This document shows positions 1 to 13,420 of a stretch of 64,000 bases of DNA, piece after piece. The position numbers were made by a program, and so were the translations under genes. Position 1 is the first letter of the stretch. Each line of letters starts with the position of its first letter. The stretch is from contig JAODUO010000640.1 in NCBI GenBank assembly GCA_025642075.2, positions 1 through 64,000 on the forward strand. Reading direction: 5' to 3'. This DNA comes from Ridgeia piscesae. Its lineage: Eukaryota; Annelida; Polychaeta; Sabellida; Siboglinidae. Below the pieces are notes generated by a model, which was given only the letters and a program-made list of their open reading frames with translations, was not told the origin of the DNA and made no database searches.

Positions 1-1344
1 TCATACCACCAGTCAGCGACCCCCACCCGTTTTATGCCTCCACCATTGCATGTCAGTGACCTCCACATTCCCCTCCAAAGGGCCCCCAAATCGCATGTCA
101 GGACCCCACATTCCCAAATTAAGTAACCATCCAAGCTGTCAGGGCCTCCACTACTGCGTCAGGACCCTCCACATTTGCAGTACCCTCCAACTGCTTCGGA
201 CTCCAAACATTGCATGTCAGTGCCATCCAAACTGACCCCCCAACCATCTGCATGTCAGTCCATCCAACCCCCCCCAAAAACCCCGATGTCAGTGACCTCC
301 CCATTGCATGTCAGGCCCCCCACTGCATGTCAGGACCATCCAAGGGTCGCGACCTCCACCCCTTCTGTCAGACCCATCTGCAATACCCTCCAAATTCTGC
401 ATTCAGTGACCCTCCACAGCATGCAGTGACCCCTCCAAAACCCCGCTGTCAGCACCTCCACATTCCCCCCAAACCCCCTTTCAAGGACCCTCCACATTCC
501 CCTGTGCAGTGACCCCCCAATATTGCATGTCAGGGTCCCCTTTCATAAATTTCATTTAAAGGGCCTCCAATATTGAGTCGGACCTCCAACATCTGCTGTC
601 GCCCCCACTTGGGGCCCCCCACCCCTCTGATGTCAGGATCCACATTGTCAGGACCACCTCACCTGGGCCTGGCGCGACCCCCCACCATTGCCCGTCAACC
701 CCCCAAAATTGGGTTTAGCGACCCCAAGCTCCGCCGGCCATCCCCTGGCCCCCCCGCTGTCATGACCCCCCCACCATCGCAGGCCCTCCACTTCGCATGT
801 CAGGACCCCACCAACCCCCCCTTCACATCCAACATTCGCATTGGGTGTCAGTGACCCCCAAGCGCATGTCGGACCTCCAATTATTCCAGGACCCTCCACC
901 TGCAGTCGTACCCTCCAAATCTCCTTCAGGACCCTCCACATTCGCATGTCAGGACCAAACCCCCCATCCACCCTTGTGCGATCCAAAACTGCCGTCGGAC
1001 CCTCCCCTTTTAGTCAGGACCTCCAATATCGCTGTCAGTGACCCCCACCCAGTCGCACATCCACATCCGCCCGTCGCTGCCTGTCAGCGACCCACTGCAT
1101 GTCGCGACCACTAATATCTGCACGTCAGCGACCATCCAGTACCTACACAAGTGACCATCCAGTCCATTCGTCAGCGACCATCCAACCATTCCGCCTCCGC
1201 TGTCGCGACTCACCCAACCTGAATGTCAGTGACCCTCCAATGGGCATGTCAGTGACCATCCACCATTCGCGATGTCACCATCCACTCATCTGCATACAAG
1301 GACCATCTCACTCAACAAGTGACCCTCCACCTGCATGTCAGTGA
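1..1344 (+). repeat. Degenerate 26-bp minisatellite, forward orientation
   Basis: Fragments of the unit seen cleanly further right (TGCATGTCAGTGACC followed by a CCATCCAACT-like part) recur throughout. They are broken by many single-base deletions and long C runs, so spacing is irregular. The open frames here are chance products of the C-rich repeat. The error style (shortened units, homopolymer changes) looks like poorly polished long-read consensus, but genuine decay of an array edge is also possible. Confidence 0.75.
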
Positions 1345-1845
1345 CCCTCCAACTAGCTGCATGTCAGTGACCATCCAACTATCTGCATGTCAGTGACCAT
1401 CCAACTATCTGCATGTCAGTGACCCTCCAACTATCTGCCTGTCAGTGACCATCCAACTATCTGCATGTCAGTGACCCTCCAACTATCTGCATGTCAGTGA
1501 CCATCCAACTATCTGCATGTCAGTGACCCTCCAACTATCTGCATGTCAGTGACCATCCAACTATCTGCATGTCAGTGACCATCCAACTATCTGCATGTCA
1601 GTGACCATCCAACTATCTGCATGTCAGTGACCATCCAACTATCTGCATGTCAGTGACCATCCAACTATCTGCATGTCAGTGACCCTCCAACTAGCTGCAT
1701 GTCAGTGACCATCCAACTAGCTGCATGTCAGTGACCATCCAACTATCTGCATGTCAGTGACCCTCCAACTATCTGCATGTCAGTGACCATCCAACTATCT
1801 GCATGTCAGTGACCATCCAACTATCTGCATGTCAGTGACCCCACT
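1345..1845 (+). repeat. 26-bp minisatellite, clean forward block (~19 copies)
   Basis: Near-perfect head-to-tail copies of a 26-bp unit containing TGCATGTCAGTGACC. Variant positions are CCATCC/CCCTCC and CTAT/CTAG. This is the reverse complement of the large array that begins at 2,134. Confidence 0.95.
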
Positions 1846-2133
1846 CAGCTGGGCATGTCAGTGACCACCCAGCCTGTCAGTGCCATGTCGGTGATCTTCC
1901 ACTGATTTTGAAATAAGACTCTCCAATGATTTTGGGAAAATGGGTGACCCTCCACTATATCTGTATGCCAGACCATCCGGCTGCCTGTCAGTGATCTCCA
2001 ACTATTTTTCCAGATGGGTGACCCTCCAACTATCTGGGTATTGTCCAGATTTGTATGTCAGTGACCTCCACTCAGCTGCATGTCAGACTCCTCCAATCAC
2101 ACAGATGTCAGACTCAACGGTCTGCATGTCAAC
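1846..2133. repeat. Degraded junction between opposite array orientations
   Basis: Error-rich unit remnants with extra sequence. They end in TCTGCATGTC (2,121-2,130), the trinucleotide AAC, then GACATGCAGA (2,134-2,143). The two 10-mers are exact reverse complements, so the array flips orientation around a 3-nt centre. Confidence 0.8.
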
Positions 2134-5100
2134 GACATGCAGATAGTTGGATGGTCACTGACATGCAGATAGTTGGAGTGGTCACTGACATGCAGATAGT
2201 TGGAGGGTCACTGACATGCAGCTAGTTGGAGGGTCACTGACATGCAGATAGTTGGATGGTCACTGACAGGCAGATAGTTGGATGGTCACTGACATGCAGA
2301 TAGTTGGAGGGTCACTGACAGGCAGATAGTTGGATGGTCACTGACATGCAGATAGTTGGAGGGTCACTGACATGCAGATAGTTGGAGGGTCACTGACATG
2401 CAGATAGTTGGAGGGTCACTGACATGCAGATAGTTGGATGGTCACTGACAGGCAGATAGTTGGATGGTCACTGACATGCAGCTAGTTGGAGGGTCACTGA
2501 CATGCAGATAGTTGGATGGTCACTGACATGCAGATAGTTGGATGGTCACTGACATGCAGATAGTTGGAGGGTCACTGACATGCAGATAGTTGGATGGTCA
2601 CTGACAGGCAGCTAGTTGGAGGGTCACTGACATGCAGATAGTTGGATGGTCACTGACATGCAGATAGTTGGATGGTCACTGACATGCAGATAGTTGGATG
2701 GTCACTGACATGCAGATAGTTGGAGGGTCACTGACATGCAGATAGTTGGATGGTCACTGACATGCAGATAGTTGGAGGGTCACTGACATGCAGATAGTTG
2801 GATGGTCACTGACATGCAGATAGTTGGAGGGTCACTGACATGCAGATAGTTGGAGGGTCACTGACAGGCAGATAGTTGGAGGGTCACTGACAGGCAGATA
2901 GTTGGATGGTCACTGACAGGCAGATAGTTGGAGGGTCACTGACATGCAGATAGTTGGAGGGTCACTGACATGCAGATAGTTGGAGGGTCACTGACATGCA
3001 GATAGTTGGATGGTCACTGACATGCAGATAGTTGGAGGGTCACTGACATGCAGATAGTTGGAGGGTCACTGACAGGCAGATAGTTGGATGGTCACTGACA
3101 TGCAGATAGTTGGATGGTCACTGACATGCAGATAGTTGGATGGTCACTGACATGCAGATAGTTGGAGGGTCACTGACATGCAGATAGTTGGATGGTCACT
3201 GACAGGCAGATAGTTGGATGGTCACTGACATGCAGATAGTTGGAGGGTCACTGACATGCAGATAGTTGGATGGTCACTGACATGCAGATAGTTGGATGGT
3301 CACTGACATGCAGATAGTTGGATGGTCACTGACATGCAGATAGTTGGAGGGTCACTGACAGGCAGATAGTTGGAGGGTCACTGACAGGCAGATAGTTGGA
3401 TGGTCACTGACATGCAGCTAGTTGGAGGGTCACTGACAGGCAGATAGTTGGATGGTCACTGACATGCAGATAGTTGGAGGGTCACTGACAGGCAGATAGT
3501 TGGAGGGTCACTGACAGGCAGATAGTTGGATGGTCACTGACATGCAGATAGTTGGAGGGTCACTGACAGGCAGATAGTTGGAGGGTCACTGACATGCAGA
3601 TAGTTGGATGGTCACTGACATGCAGATAGTTGGAGGGTCACTGACATGCAGATAGTTGGAGGGTCACTGACAGGCAGATAGTTGGAGGGTCACTGACATG
3701 CAGATAGTTGGAGGGTCACTGACATGCAGATAGTTGGAGGGTCACTGACATGCAGATAGTTGGATGGTCACTGACAGGCAGATAGTTGGAGGGTCACTGA
3801 CATGCAGATAGTTGGATGGTCACTGACATGCAGATAGTTGGAGGGTCACTGACAGGCAGATAGTTGGAGGGTCACTGACAGGCAGATAGTTGGATGGTCA
3901 CTGACAGGCAGATAGTTGGATGGTCACTGACAGGCAGATAGTTGGATGGTCACTGACATGCAGATAGTTGGAGGGTCACTGACAGGCAGATAGTTGGATG
4001 GTCACTGACAGGCAGATAGTTGGAGGGTCACTGACATGCAGATAGTTGGAGGGTCACTGACATGCAGATAGTTGGAGGGTCACTGACATGCAGATAGTTG
4101 GAGGGTCACTGACATGCAGATAGTTGGAGGGTCACTGACATGCAGATAGTTGGATGGTCACTGACAGGCAGATAGTTGGATGGTCACTGACAGGCAGATA
4201 GTTGGAGGGTCACTGACAGGCAGATAGTTGGAGGGTCACTGACAGGCAGATAGTTGGATGGTCACTGACATGCAGATAGTTGGAGGGTCACTGACATGCA
4301 GATAGTTGGATGGTCACTGACAGGCAGATAGTTGGAGGGTCACTGACATGCAGATAGTTGGATGGTCACTGACATGCAGATAGTTGGAGGGTCACTGACA
4401 TGCAGATAGTTGGATGGTCACTGACAGGCAGATAGTTGGAGGGTCACTGACATGCAGATAGTTGGAGGGTCACTGACATGCAGATAGTTGGATGGTCACT
4501 GACAGGCAGATAGTTGGAGGGTCACTGACATGCAGATAGTTGGATGGTCACTGACATGCAGATAGTTGGAGGGTCACTGACAGGCAGATAGTTGGAGGGT
4601 CACTGACAGGCAGATAGTTGGATGGTCACTGACAGGCAGATAGTTGGATGGTCACTGACAGGCAGATAGTTGGATGGTCACTGACATGCAGATAGTTGGA
4701 GGGTCACTGACAGGCAGATAGTTGGATGGTCACTGACAGGCAGATAGTTGGAGGGTCACTGACATGCAGATAGTTGGAGGGTCACTGACATGCAGATAGT
4801 TGGAGGGTCACTGACATGCAGATAGTTGGAGGGTCACTGACATGCAGATAGTTGGAGGGTCACTGACATGCAGATAGTTGGATGGTCACTGACAGGCAGA
4901 TAGTTGGAGGGTCACTGACAGGCAGATAGTTGGATGGTCACTGACATGCAGATAGTTGGAGGGTCACTGACATGCAGATAGTTGGATGGTCACTGACATG
5001 CAGATAGTTGGAGGGTCACTGACATGCAGATAGTTGGAGGGTCACTGACAGGCAGATAGTTGGATGGTCACTGACAGGCAGATAGTTGGATGGTCACTGA

Positions 5101-8100
5101 CATGCAGATAGTTGGAGGGTCACTGACATGCAGATAGTTGGATGGTCACTGACATGCAGATAGTTGGAGGGTCACTGACATGCAGATAGTTGGAGGGTCA
5201 CTGACATGCAGATAGTTGGATGGTCACTGACATGCAGATAGTTGGATGGTCACTGACATGCAGATAGTTGGAGGGTCACTGACATGCAGATAGTTGGAGG
5301 GTCACTGACATGCAGATAGTTGGAGGGTCACTGACATGCAGATAGTTGGAGGGTCACTGACATGCAGATAGTTGGAGGGTCACTGACATGCAGATAGTTG
5401 GATGGTCACTGACATGCAGATAGTTGGAGGGTCACTGACATGCAGATAGTTGGAGGGTCACTGACATGCAGATAGTTGGAGGGTCACTGACATGCAGATA
5501 GTTGGAGGGTCACTGACAGGCAGATAGTTGGAGGGTCACTGACATGCAGATAGTTGGAGGGTCACTGACAGGCAGATAGTTGGAGGGTCACTGACAGGCA
5601 GATAGTTGGAGGGTCACTGACATGCAGATAGTTGGAGGGTCACTGACATGCAGATAGTTGGAGGGTCACTGACATGCAGCTAGTTGGAGGGTCACTGACA
5701 GGCAGATAGTTGGAGGGTCACTGACATGCAGCTAGTTGGAGGGTCACTGACATGCAGATAGTTGGATGGTCACTGACATGCAGCTAGTTGGATGGTCACT
5801 GACATGCAGCTAGTTGGAGGGTCACTGACATGCAGCTAGTTGGAGGGTCACTGACATGCAGCTAGTTGGATGGTCACTGACATGCAGCTAGTTGGAGGGT
5901 CACTGACATGCAGCTAGTTGGATGGTCACTGACATGCAGCTAGTTGGAGGGTCACTGACATGCAGATAGTTGGATGGTCACTGACATGCAGATAGTTGGA
6001 GGGTCACTGACAGGCAGATAGTTGGATGGTCACTGACATGCAGATAGTTGGATGGTCACTGACATGCAGATAGTTGGATGGTCACTGACATGCAGATAGT
6101 TGGATGGTCACTGACATGCAGATAGTTGGATGGTCACTGACATGCAGATAGTTGGATGGTCACTGACATGCAGATAGTTGGATGGTCACTGACATGCAGA
6201 TAGTTGGATGGTCACTGACATGCAGATAGTTGGAGGGTCACTGACATGCAGATAGTTGGATGGTCACTGACATGCAGCTAGTTGGATGGTCACTGACATG
6301 CAGATAGTTGGAGGGTCACTGACATGCAGATAGTTGGATGGTCACTGACATGCAGATAGTTGGATGGTCACTGACATGCAGATAGTTGGAGGGTCACTGA
6401 CATGCAGATAGTTGGAGGGTCACTGACATGCAGATAGTTGGATGGTCACTGACATGCAGATAGTTGGATGGTCACTGACATGCAGATAGTTGGATGGTCA
6501 CTGACATGCAGATAGTTGGAGGGTCACTGACATGCAGATAGTTGGATGGTCACTGACATGCAGATAGTTGGATGGTCACTGACATGCAGATAGTTGGAGG
6601 GTCACTGACATGCAGATAGTTGGATGGTCACTGACAGGCAGCTAGTTGGAGGGTCACTGACATGCAGATAGTTGGATGGTCACTGACATGCAGATAGTTG
6701 GATGGTCACTGACATGCAGATAGTTGGATGGTCACTGACATGCAGATAGTTGGAGGGTCACTGACATGCAGATAGTTGGATGGTCACTGACATGCAGATA
6801 GTTGGAGGGTCACTGACATGCAGATAGTTGGATGGTCACTGACATGCAGATAGTTGGAGGGTCACTGACATGCAGATAGTTGGATGGTCACTGACATGCA
6901 GATAGTTGGATGGTCACTGACATGCAGATAGTTGGAGGGTCACTGACAGGCAGATAGTTGGAGGGTCACTGACAGGCAGATAGTTGGATGGTCACTGACA
7001 TGCAGATAGTTGGATGGTCACTGACATGCAGATAGTTGGAGGGTCACTGACAGGCAGATAGTTGGAGGGTCACTGACATGCAGATAGTTGGATGGTCACT
7101 GACATGCAGATAGTTGGATGGTCACTGACATGCAGATAGTTGGATGGTCACTGACATGCAGATAGTTGGAGGGTCACTGACATGCAGATAGTTGGAGGGT
7201 CACTGACAGGCAGATAGTTGGAGGGTCACTGACATGCAGATAGTTGGATGGTCACTGACATGCAGCTAGTTGGATGGTCACTGACATGCAGCTAGTTGGA
7301 GGGTCACTGACATGCAGCTAGTTGGAGGGTCACTGACATGCAGCTAGTTGGATGGTCACTGACATGCAGCTAGTTGGAGGGTCACTGACATGCAGCTAGT
7401 TGGATGGTCACTGACATGCAGCTAGTTGGATGGTCACTGACATGCAGATAGTTGGATGGTCACTGACATGCAGATAGTTGGAGGGTCACTGACAGGCAGA
7501 TAGTTGGATGGTCACTGACATGCAGATAGTTGGATGGTCACTGACATGCAGATAGTTGGATGGTCACTGACATGCAGATAGTTGGATGGTCACTGACATG
7601 CAGATAGTTGGATGGTCACTGACATGCAGATAGTTGGATGGTCACTGACATGCAGATAGTTGGATGGTCACTGACATGCAGATAGTTGGATGGTCACTGA
7701 CATGCAGATAGTTGGAGGGGTCACTGACATGCAGATAGTTGGATGGTCACTGACATGCAGCTAGTTGGATGGTCACTGACATGCAGATAGTTGGAGGGTC
7801 ACTGACATGCAGATAGTTGGATGGTCACTGACATGCAGATAGTTGGATGGTCACTGACATGCAGATAGTTGGAGGGTCACTGACATGCAGATAGTTGGAG
7901 GGTCACTGACATGCAGATAGTTGGATGGTCACTGACATGCAGATAGTTGGATGGTCACTGACATGCAGATAGTTGGATGGTCACTGACATGCAGATAGTT
8001 GGAGGGTCACTGACATGCAGATAGTTGGATGGTCACTGACATGCAGATAGTTGGATGGTCACTGACATGCAGATAGTTGGAGGGTCACTGACATGCAGAT

Positions 8101-11100
8101 AGTTGGATGGTCACTGACAGGCAGCTAGTTGGAGGGTCACTGACATGCAGATAGTTGGATGGTCACTGACATGCAGATAGTTGGATGGTCACTGACATGC
8201 AGATAGTTGGATGGTCACTGACATGCAGATAGTTGGATGGTCACTGACATGCAGATAGTTGGATGGTCACTGACATGCAGATAGTTGGAGGGTCACTGAC
8301 ATGCAGATAGTTGGATGGTCACTGACATGCAGATAGTTGGAGGGTCACTGACATGCAGATAGTTGGAGGGTCACTGACAGGCAGATAGTTGGAGGGTCAC
8401 TGACATGCAGATAGTTGGATGGTCACTGACATGCAGATAGTTGGAGGGTCACTGACATGCAGATAGTTGGAGGGTCACTGACAGGCAGATAGTTGGAGGG
8501 TCACTGACATGCAGATAGTTGGATGGTCACTGACATGCAGATAGTTGGATGGTCACTGACATGCAGATAGTTGGATGGTCACTGACATGCAGATAGTTGG
8601 ATGGTCACTGACATGCAGATAGTTGGAGGGTCACTGACAGGCAGATAGTTGGAGGGTCACTGACATGCAGCTAGTTGGAGGGTCACTGACATGCAGATAG
8701 TTGGATGGTCACTGACATGCAGCTAGTTGGATGGTCACTGACATGCAGCTAGTTGGAGGGTCACTGACATGCAGCTAGTTGGAGGGTCACTGACATGCAG
8801 CTAGTTGGATGGTCACTGACATGCAGCTAGTTGGAGGGTCACTGACATGCAGCTAGTTGGATGGTCACTGACATGCAGCTAGTTGGAGGGTCACTGACAT
8901 GCAGATAGTTGGATGGTCACTGACATGCAGATAGTTGGAGGGTCACTGACAGGCAGATAGTTGGATGGTCACTGACATGCAGATAGTTGGATGGTCACTG
9001 ACATGCAGATAGTTGGATGGTCACTGACATGCAGATAGTTGGATGGTCACTGACATGCAGATAGTTGGATGGTCACTGACATGCAGATAGTTGGATGGTC
9101 ACTGACATGCAGATAGTTGGATGGTCACTGACATGCAGATAGTTGGAGGGTCACTGACATGCAGATAGTTGGATGGTCACTGACATGCAGCTAGTTGGAT
9201 GGTCACTGACATGCAGATAGTTGGAGGGTCACTGACATGCAGATAGTTGGATGGTCACTGACATGCAGATAGTTGGATGGTCACTGACATGCAGATAGTT
9301 GGAGGGTCACTGACATGCAGATAGTTGGATGGTCACTGACATGCAGATAGTTGGATGGTCACTGACATGCAGATAGTTGGATGGTCACTGACATGCAGAT
9401 AGTTGGATGGTCACTGACATGCAGATAGTTGGAGGGTCACTGACATGCAGATAGTTGGATGGTCACTGACATGCAGATAGTTGGATGGTCACTGACATGC
9501 AGATAGTTGGAGGGTCACTGACATGCAGATAGTTGGAGGGTCACTGACATGCAGCTAGTTGGAGGGTCACTGACATGCAGATAGTTGGATGGTCACTGAC
9601 ATGCAGATAGTTGGAGGGTCACTGACATGCAGATAGTTGGAGGGTCACTGACAGGCAGATAGTTGGATGGTCACTGACATGCAGATAGTTGGAGGGTCAC
9701 TGACATGCAGATAGTTGGAGGGTCACTGACATGCAGATAGTTGGAGGGTCACTGACATGCAGATAGTTGGATGGTCACTGACAGGCAGATAGTTGGATGG
9801 TCACTGACATGCAGCTAGTTGGAGGGTCACTGACATGCAGATAGTTGGATGGTCACTGACATGCAGATAGTTGGATGGTCACTGACATGCAGATAGTTGG
9901 AGGGTCACTGACATGCAGATAGTTGGATGGTCACTGACAGGCAGCTAGTTGGAGGGTCACTGACATGCAGATAGTTGGATGGTCACTGACATGCAGATAG
10001 TTGGATGGTCACTGACATGCAGATAGTTGGATGGTCACTGACATGCAGATAGTTGGAGGGTCACTGACATGCAGATAGTTGGATGGTCACTGACATGCAG
10101 ATAGTTGGAGGGTCACTGACATGCAGATAGTTGGATGGTCACTGACATGCAGATAGTTGGAGGGTCACTGACATGCAGATAGTTGGAGGGTCACTGACAG
10201 GCAGATAGTTGGAGGGTCACTGACAGGCAGATAGTTGGATGGTCACTGACAGGCAGATAGTTGGAGGGTCACTGACATGCAGATAGTTGGAGGGTCACTG
10301 ACATGCAGATAGTTGGATGGTCACTGACATGCAGATAGTTGGATGGTCACTGACATGCAGATAGTTGGAGGGTCACTGACATGCAGATAGTTGGAGGGTC
10401 ACTGACAGGCAGATAGTTGGATGGTCACTGACATGCAGATAGTTGGATGGTCACTGACATGCAGATAGTTGGATGGTCACTGACATGCAGATAGTTGGAG
10501 GGTCACTGACATGCAGATAGTTGGATGGTCACTGACAGGCAGATAGTTGGATGGTCACTGACATGCAGATAGTTGGAGGGTCACTGACATGCAGATAGTT
10601 GGATGGTCACTGACATGCAGATAGTTGGATGGTCACTGACATGCAGATAGTTGGATGGTCACTGACATGCAGATAGTTGGAGGGTCACTGACAGGCAGAT
10701 AGTTGGAGGGTCACTGACAGGCAGATAGTTGGATGGTCACTGACATGCAGCTAGTTGGAGGGTCACTGACAGGCAGATAGTTGGATGGTCACTGACATGC
10801 AGATAGTTGGAGGGTCACTGACAGGCAGATAGTTGGAGGGTCACTGACAGGCAGATAGTTGGATGGTCACTGACATGCAGATAGTTGGAGGGTCACTGAC
10901 AGGCAGATAGTTGGAGGGTCACTGACATGCAGATAGTTGGATGGTCACTGACATGCAGATAGTTGGAGGGTCACTGACATGCAGATAGTTGGAGGGTCAC
11001 TGACAGGCAGATAGTTGGAGGGTCACTGACATGCAGATAGTTGGAGGGTCACTGACATGCAGATAGTTGGAGGGTCACTGACATGCAGATAGTTGGATGG

Positions 11101-12440
11101 TCACTGACAGGCAGATAGTTGGAGGGTCACTGACATGCAGATAGTTGGATGGTCACTGACATGCAGATAGTTGGAGGGTCACTGACAGGCAGATAGTTGG
11201 AGGGTCACTGACAGGCAGATAGTTGGATGGTCACTGACAGGCAGATAGTTGGATGGTCACTGACAGGCAGATAGTTGGATGGTCACTGACATGCAGATAG
11301 TTGGAGGGTCACTGACAGGCAGATAGTTGGATGGTCACTGACAGGCAGATAGTTGGATGGTCACTGACATGCAGATAGTTGGAGGGTCACTGACATGCAG
11401 ATAGTTGGAGGGTCACTGACATGCAGATAGTTGGAGGGTCACTGACATGCAGATAGTTGGAGGGTCACTGACATGCAGATAGTTGGATGGTCACTGACAG
11501 GCAGATAGTTGGATGGTCACTGACAGGCAGATAGTTGGATGGTCACTGACATGCAGATAGTTGGAGGGTCACTGACATGCAGATAGTTGGATGGTCACTG
11601 ACATGCAGATAGTTGGATGGTCACTGACATGCAGATAGTTGGAGGGTCACTGACATGCAGATAGTTGGATGGTCACTGACATGCAGATAGTTGGAGGGTC
11701 ACTGACATGCAGATAGTTGGAGGGTCACTGACATGCAGATAGTTGGATGGTCACTGACATGCAGATAGTTGGATGGTCACTGACATGCAGATAGTTGGAG
11801 GGTCACTGACATGCAGATAGTTGGAGGGTCACTGACATGCAGATAGTTGGAGGGTCACTGACATGCAGATAGTTGGAGGGTCACTGACAGGCAGATAGTT
11901 GGATGGTCACTGACATGCAGATAGTTGGAGGGTCACTGACATGCAGATAGTTGGAGGGTCACTGACATGCAGATAGTTGGAGGGTCACTGACAGGCAGAT
12001 AGTTGGAGGGTCACTGACATGCAGATAGTTGGAGGGTCACTGACAGGCAGATAGTTGGAGGGTCACTGACAGGCAGATAGTTGGAGGGTCACTGACATGC
12101 AGATAGTTGGAGGGTCACTGACATGCAGATAGTTGGAGGGTCACTGACATGCAGCTAGTTGGAGGGTCACTGACATGCAGCTAGTTGGAGGGTCACTGAC
12201 ATGCAGATAGTTGGATGGTCACTGACATGCAGATAGTTGGAGGGTCACTGACAGGCAGATAGTTGGATGGTCACTGACATGCAGCTAGTTGGAGGGTCAC
12301 TGACATGCAGCTAGTTGGAGGGTCACTGACATGCAGATAGTTGGAGGGTCACTGACAGGCAGATAGTTGGAGGGTCACTGACATGCAGATAGTTGGAGGG
12401 TCACTGACATGCAGATAGTTGGAGGGTCACTGACATGCAG
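2134..12440 (-). repeat. 26-bp minisatellite, main array (~396 copies)
   Basis: Uninterrupted 26-bp units containing CATGCAGATAGTTGGA, with biallelic positions CATGCAG/CAGGCAG, GATAG/GCTAG and GGATGG/GGAGGG. The only period slip I noticed is one extra G near 7,709. The unit length is not a multiple of three and TAG is frequent, so it is not coding. Runs of the GCTAG variant near 5,680-5,945, 7,262-7,435 and 8,665-8,885 show longer-range duplication. Confidence 0.97.
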
Positions 12441-12822
12441 CTAGTTGAAGGGCCACTGGTATGCAGCTAGTTGAAGGGCCACTGGTATGCAGCTAGTTGA
12501 AGGGCCACTGGTATGCAGATAGTTGGAGGTCACTGACATGCAAAGAAGTTGAAGGGCCACTGGTATGCAGCTAGTTGAAGGGCCACTGGTATGCAGCTAG
12601 TTGAAGGGCCACTGGTATGCAGATAGTCGAAGGGCCACTGGTATGCAGCTAGTTGAAGGGCCACTGGTATGCAGCTAGTTGAAGGGCCACTGGTATGCAG
12701 ATAGTTGGAGGGTCACTGACATGCAGCTAGTTGAAGGGCCACTGGTATGCAGCTAGTTGAAGGGCCACTGGTATGCAACTAGTTGAAGGGTCACTGACAT
12801 GTAGCTTGTTGAGGGGGTCACT
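12441..12822 (-). repeat. Diverged subfamily at right edge of the 26-bp array
   Basis: Still 26-bp spacing, but units read CTAGTTGAAGGGCCACTGG, interspersed with a few standard units. The array then decays into unique sequence. Divergence concentrated at the edge is usual for satellite arrays, where internal copies homogenise. Confidence 0.9.
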
Positions 12823-13270
12823 GAATGCAGGTTTTGTATAATTAAAAGACACTGTCTTGTATTACATTGTGATTTTCAGTCAATGGACCATAACTGACAC
12901 AATACACTCCTACGTGCAATTGTATACAGCTTTATGTCATCACAGTTGGTGCCTTGGACAATTGACCACTGTTTGCTGGGCATTTGTCCACAGCCAGTGA
13001 ACTGTGTGCTGATGGCCACTGCAAAGAGAGATAGAAATAGCGTGTGCTGCTAGGTGGCCTGTCTCAAGATGGCTTAGGTATTGAAATGACTCACGTTAGA
13101 CAATCACTGCAAGACAAGTACTGGGTAGTGATACATAAAGTAAATACAATGGCATCTTGCTATTAAAGTCACCCTAGGGACTGGACAAAGGTGACCTGAA
13201 TGGTGAGGTGACCATATTAGTGAGACTAATTACTTATACTGATATCATTTTGGATTTTTTAAGGGTGTAT
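12823..13270. other. Unique spacer between two arrays, no gene recognised
   Basis: Non-repetitive sequence of ordinary composition between the 26-bp and 30-bp arrays. I see no convincing exon, RNA gene or transposon end. Confidence 0.5.
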
Positions 13271-13274
13271 TTAA

Positions 13275-13420
13275 TTGAGAGGTGGCACAAGGTGGCTGTA
13301 TTGTAATGAATGTGGCTCTTATTGCATGGAGGGTATGGCTCACAAATGTGTCAATTGTAAAGTGAAAATTATTCAAATGCATTGTGCTCATATCCAGAGC
13401 ATGTGTTGGCCATGTGTGCA
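13275..13420 (+). other. Cys/His-rich open segment, possible zinc-binding exon fragment
   Basis: A frame open on the plus strand encodes paired cysteines and histidines in about 40 residues: C-x2-C, later C-x2-C, then H-C-x2-H and finally C-x2-C in a CWPC motif. The spacing resembles a treble-clef or RING-like zinc site. There is no ATG at the front, an in-frame TAA lies just upstream, and the frame runs into the 30-bp array, where it becomes repeat translation. A possible AG acceptor precedes it. I do not recognise a family. It may be an exon remnant or chance. Confidence 0.2.

Noticed and set aside
1..1344. Small plus-strand proteins in the C-rich start
   Set aside because: They are fragments of the degenerate 26-bp repeat with no coding character.
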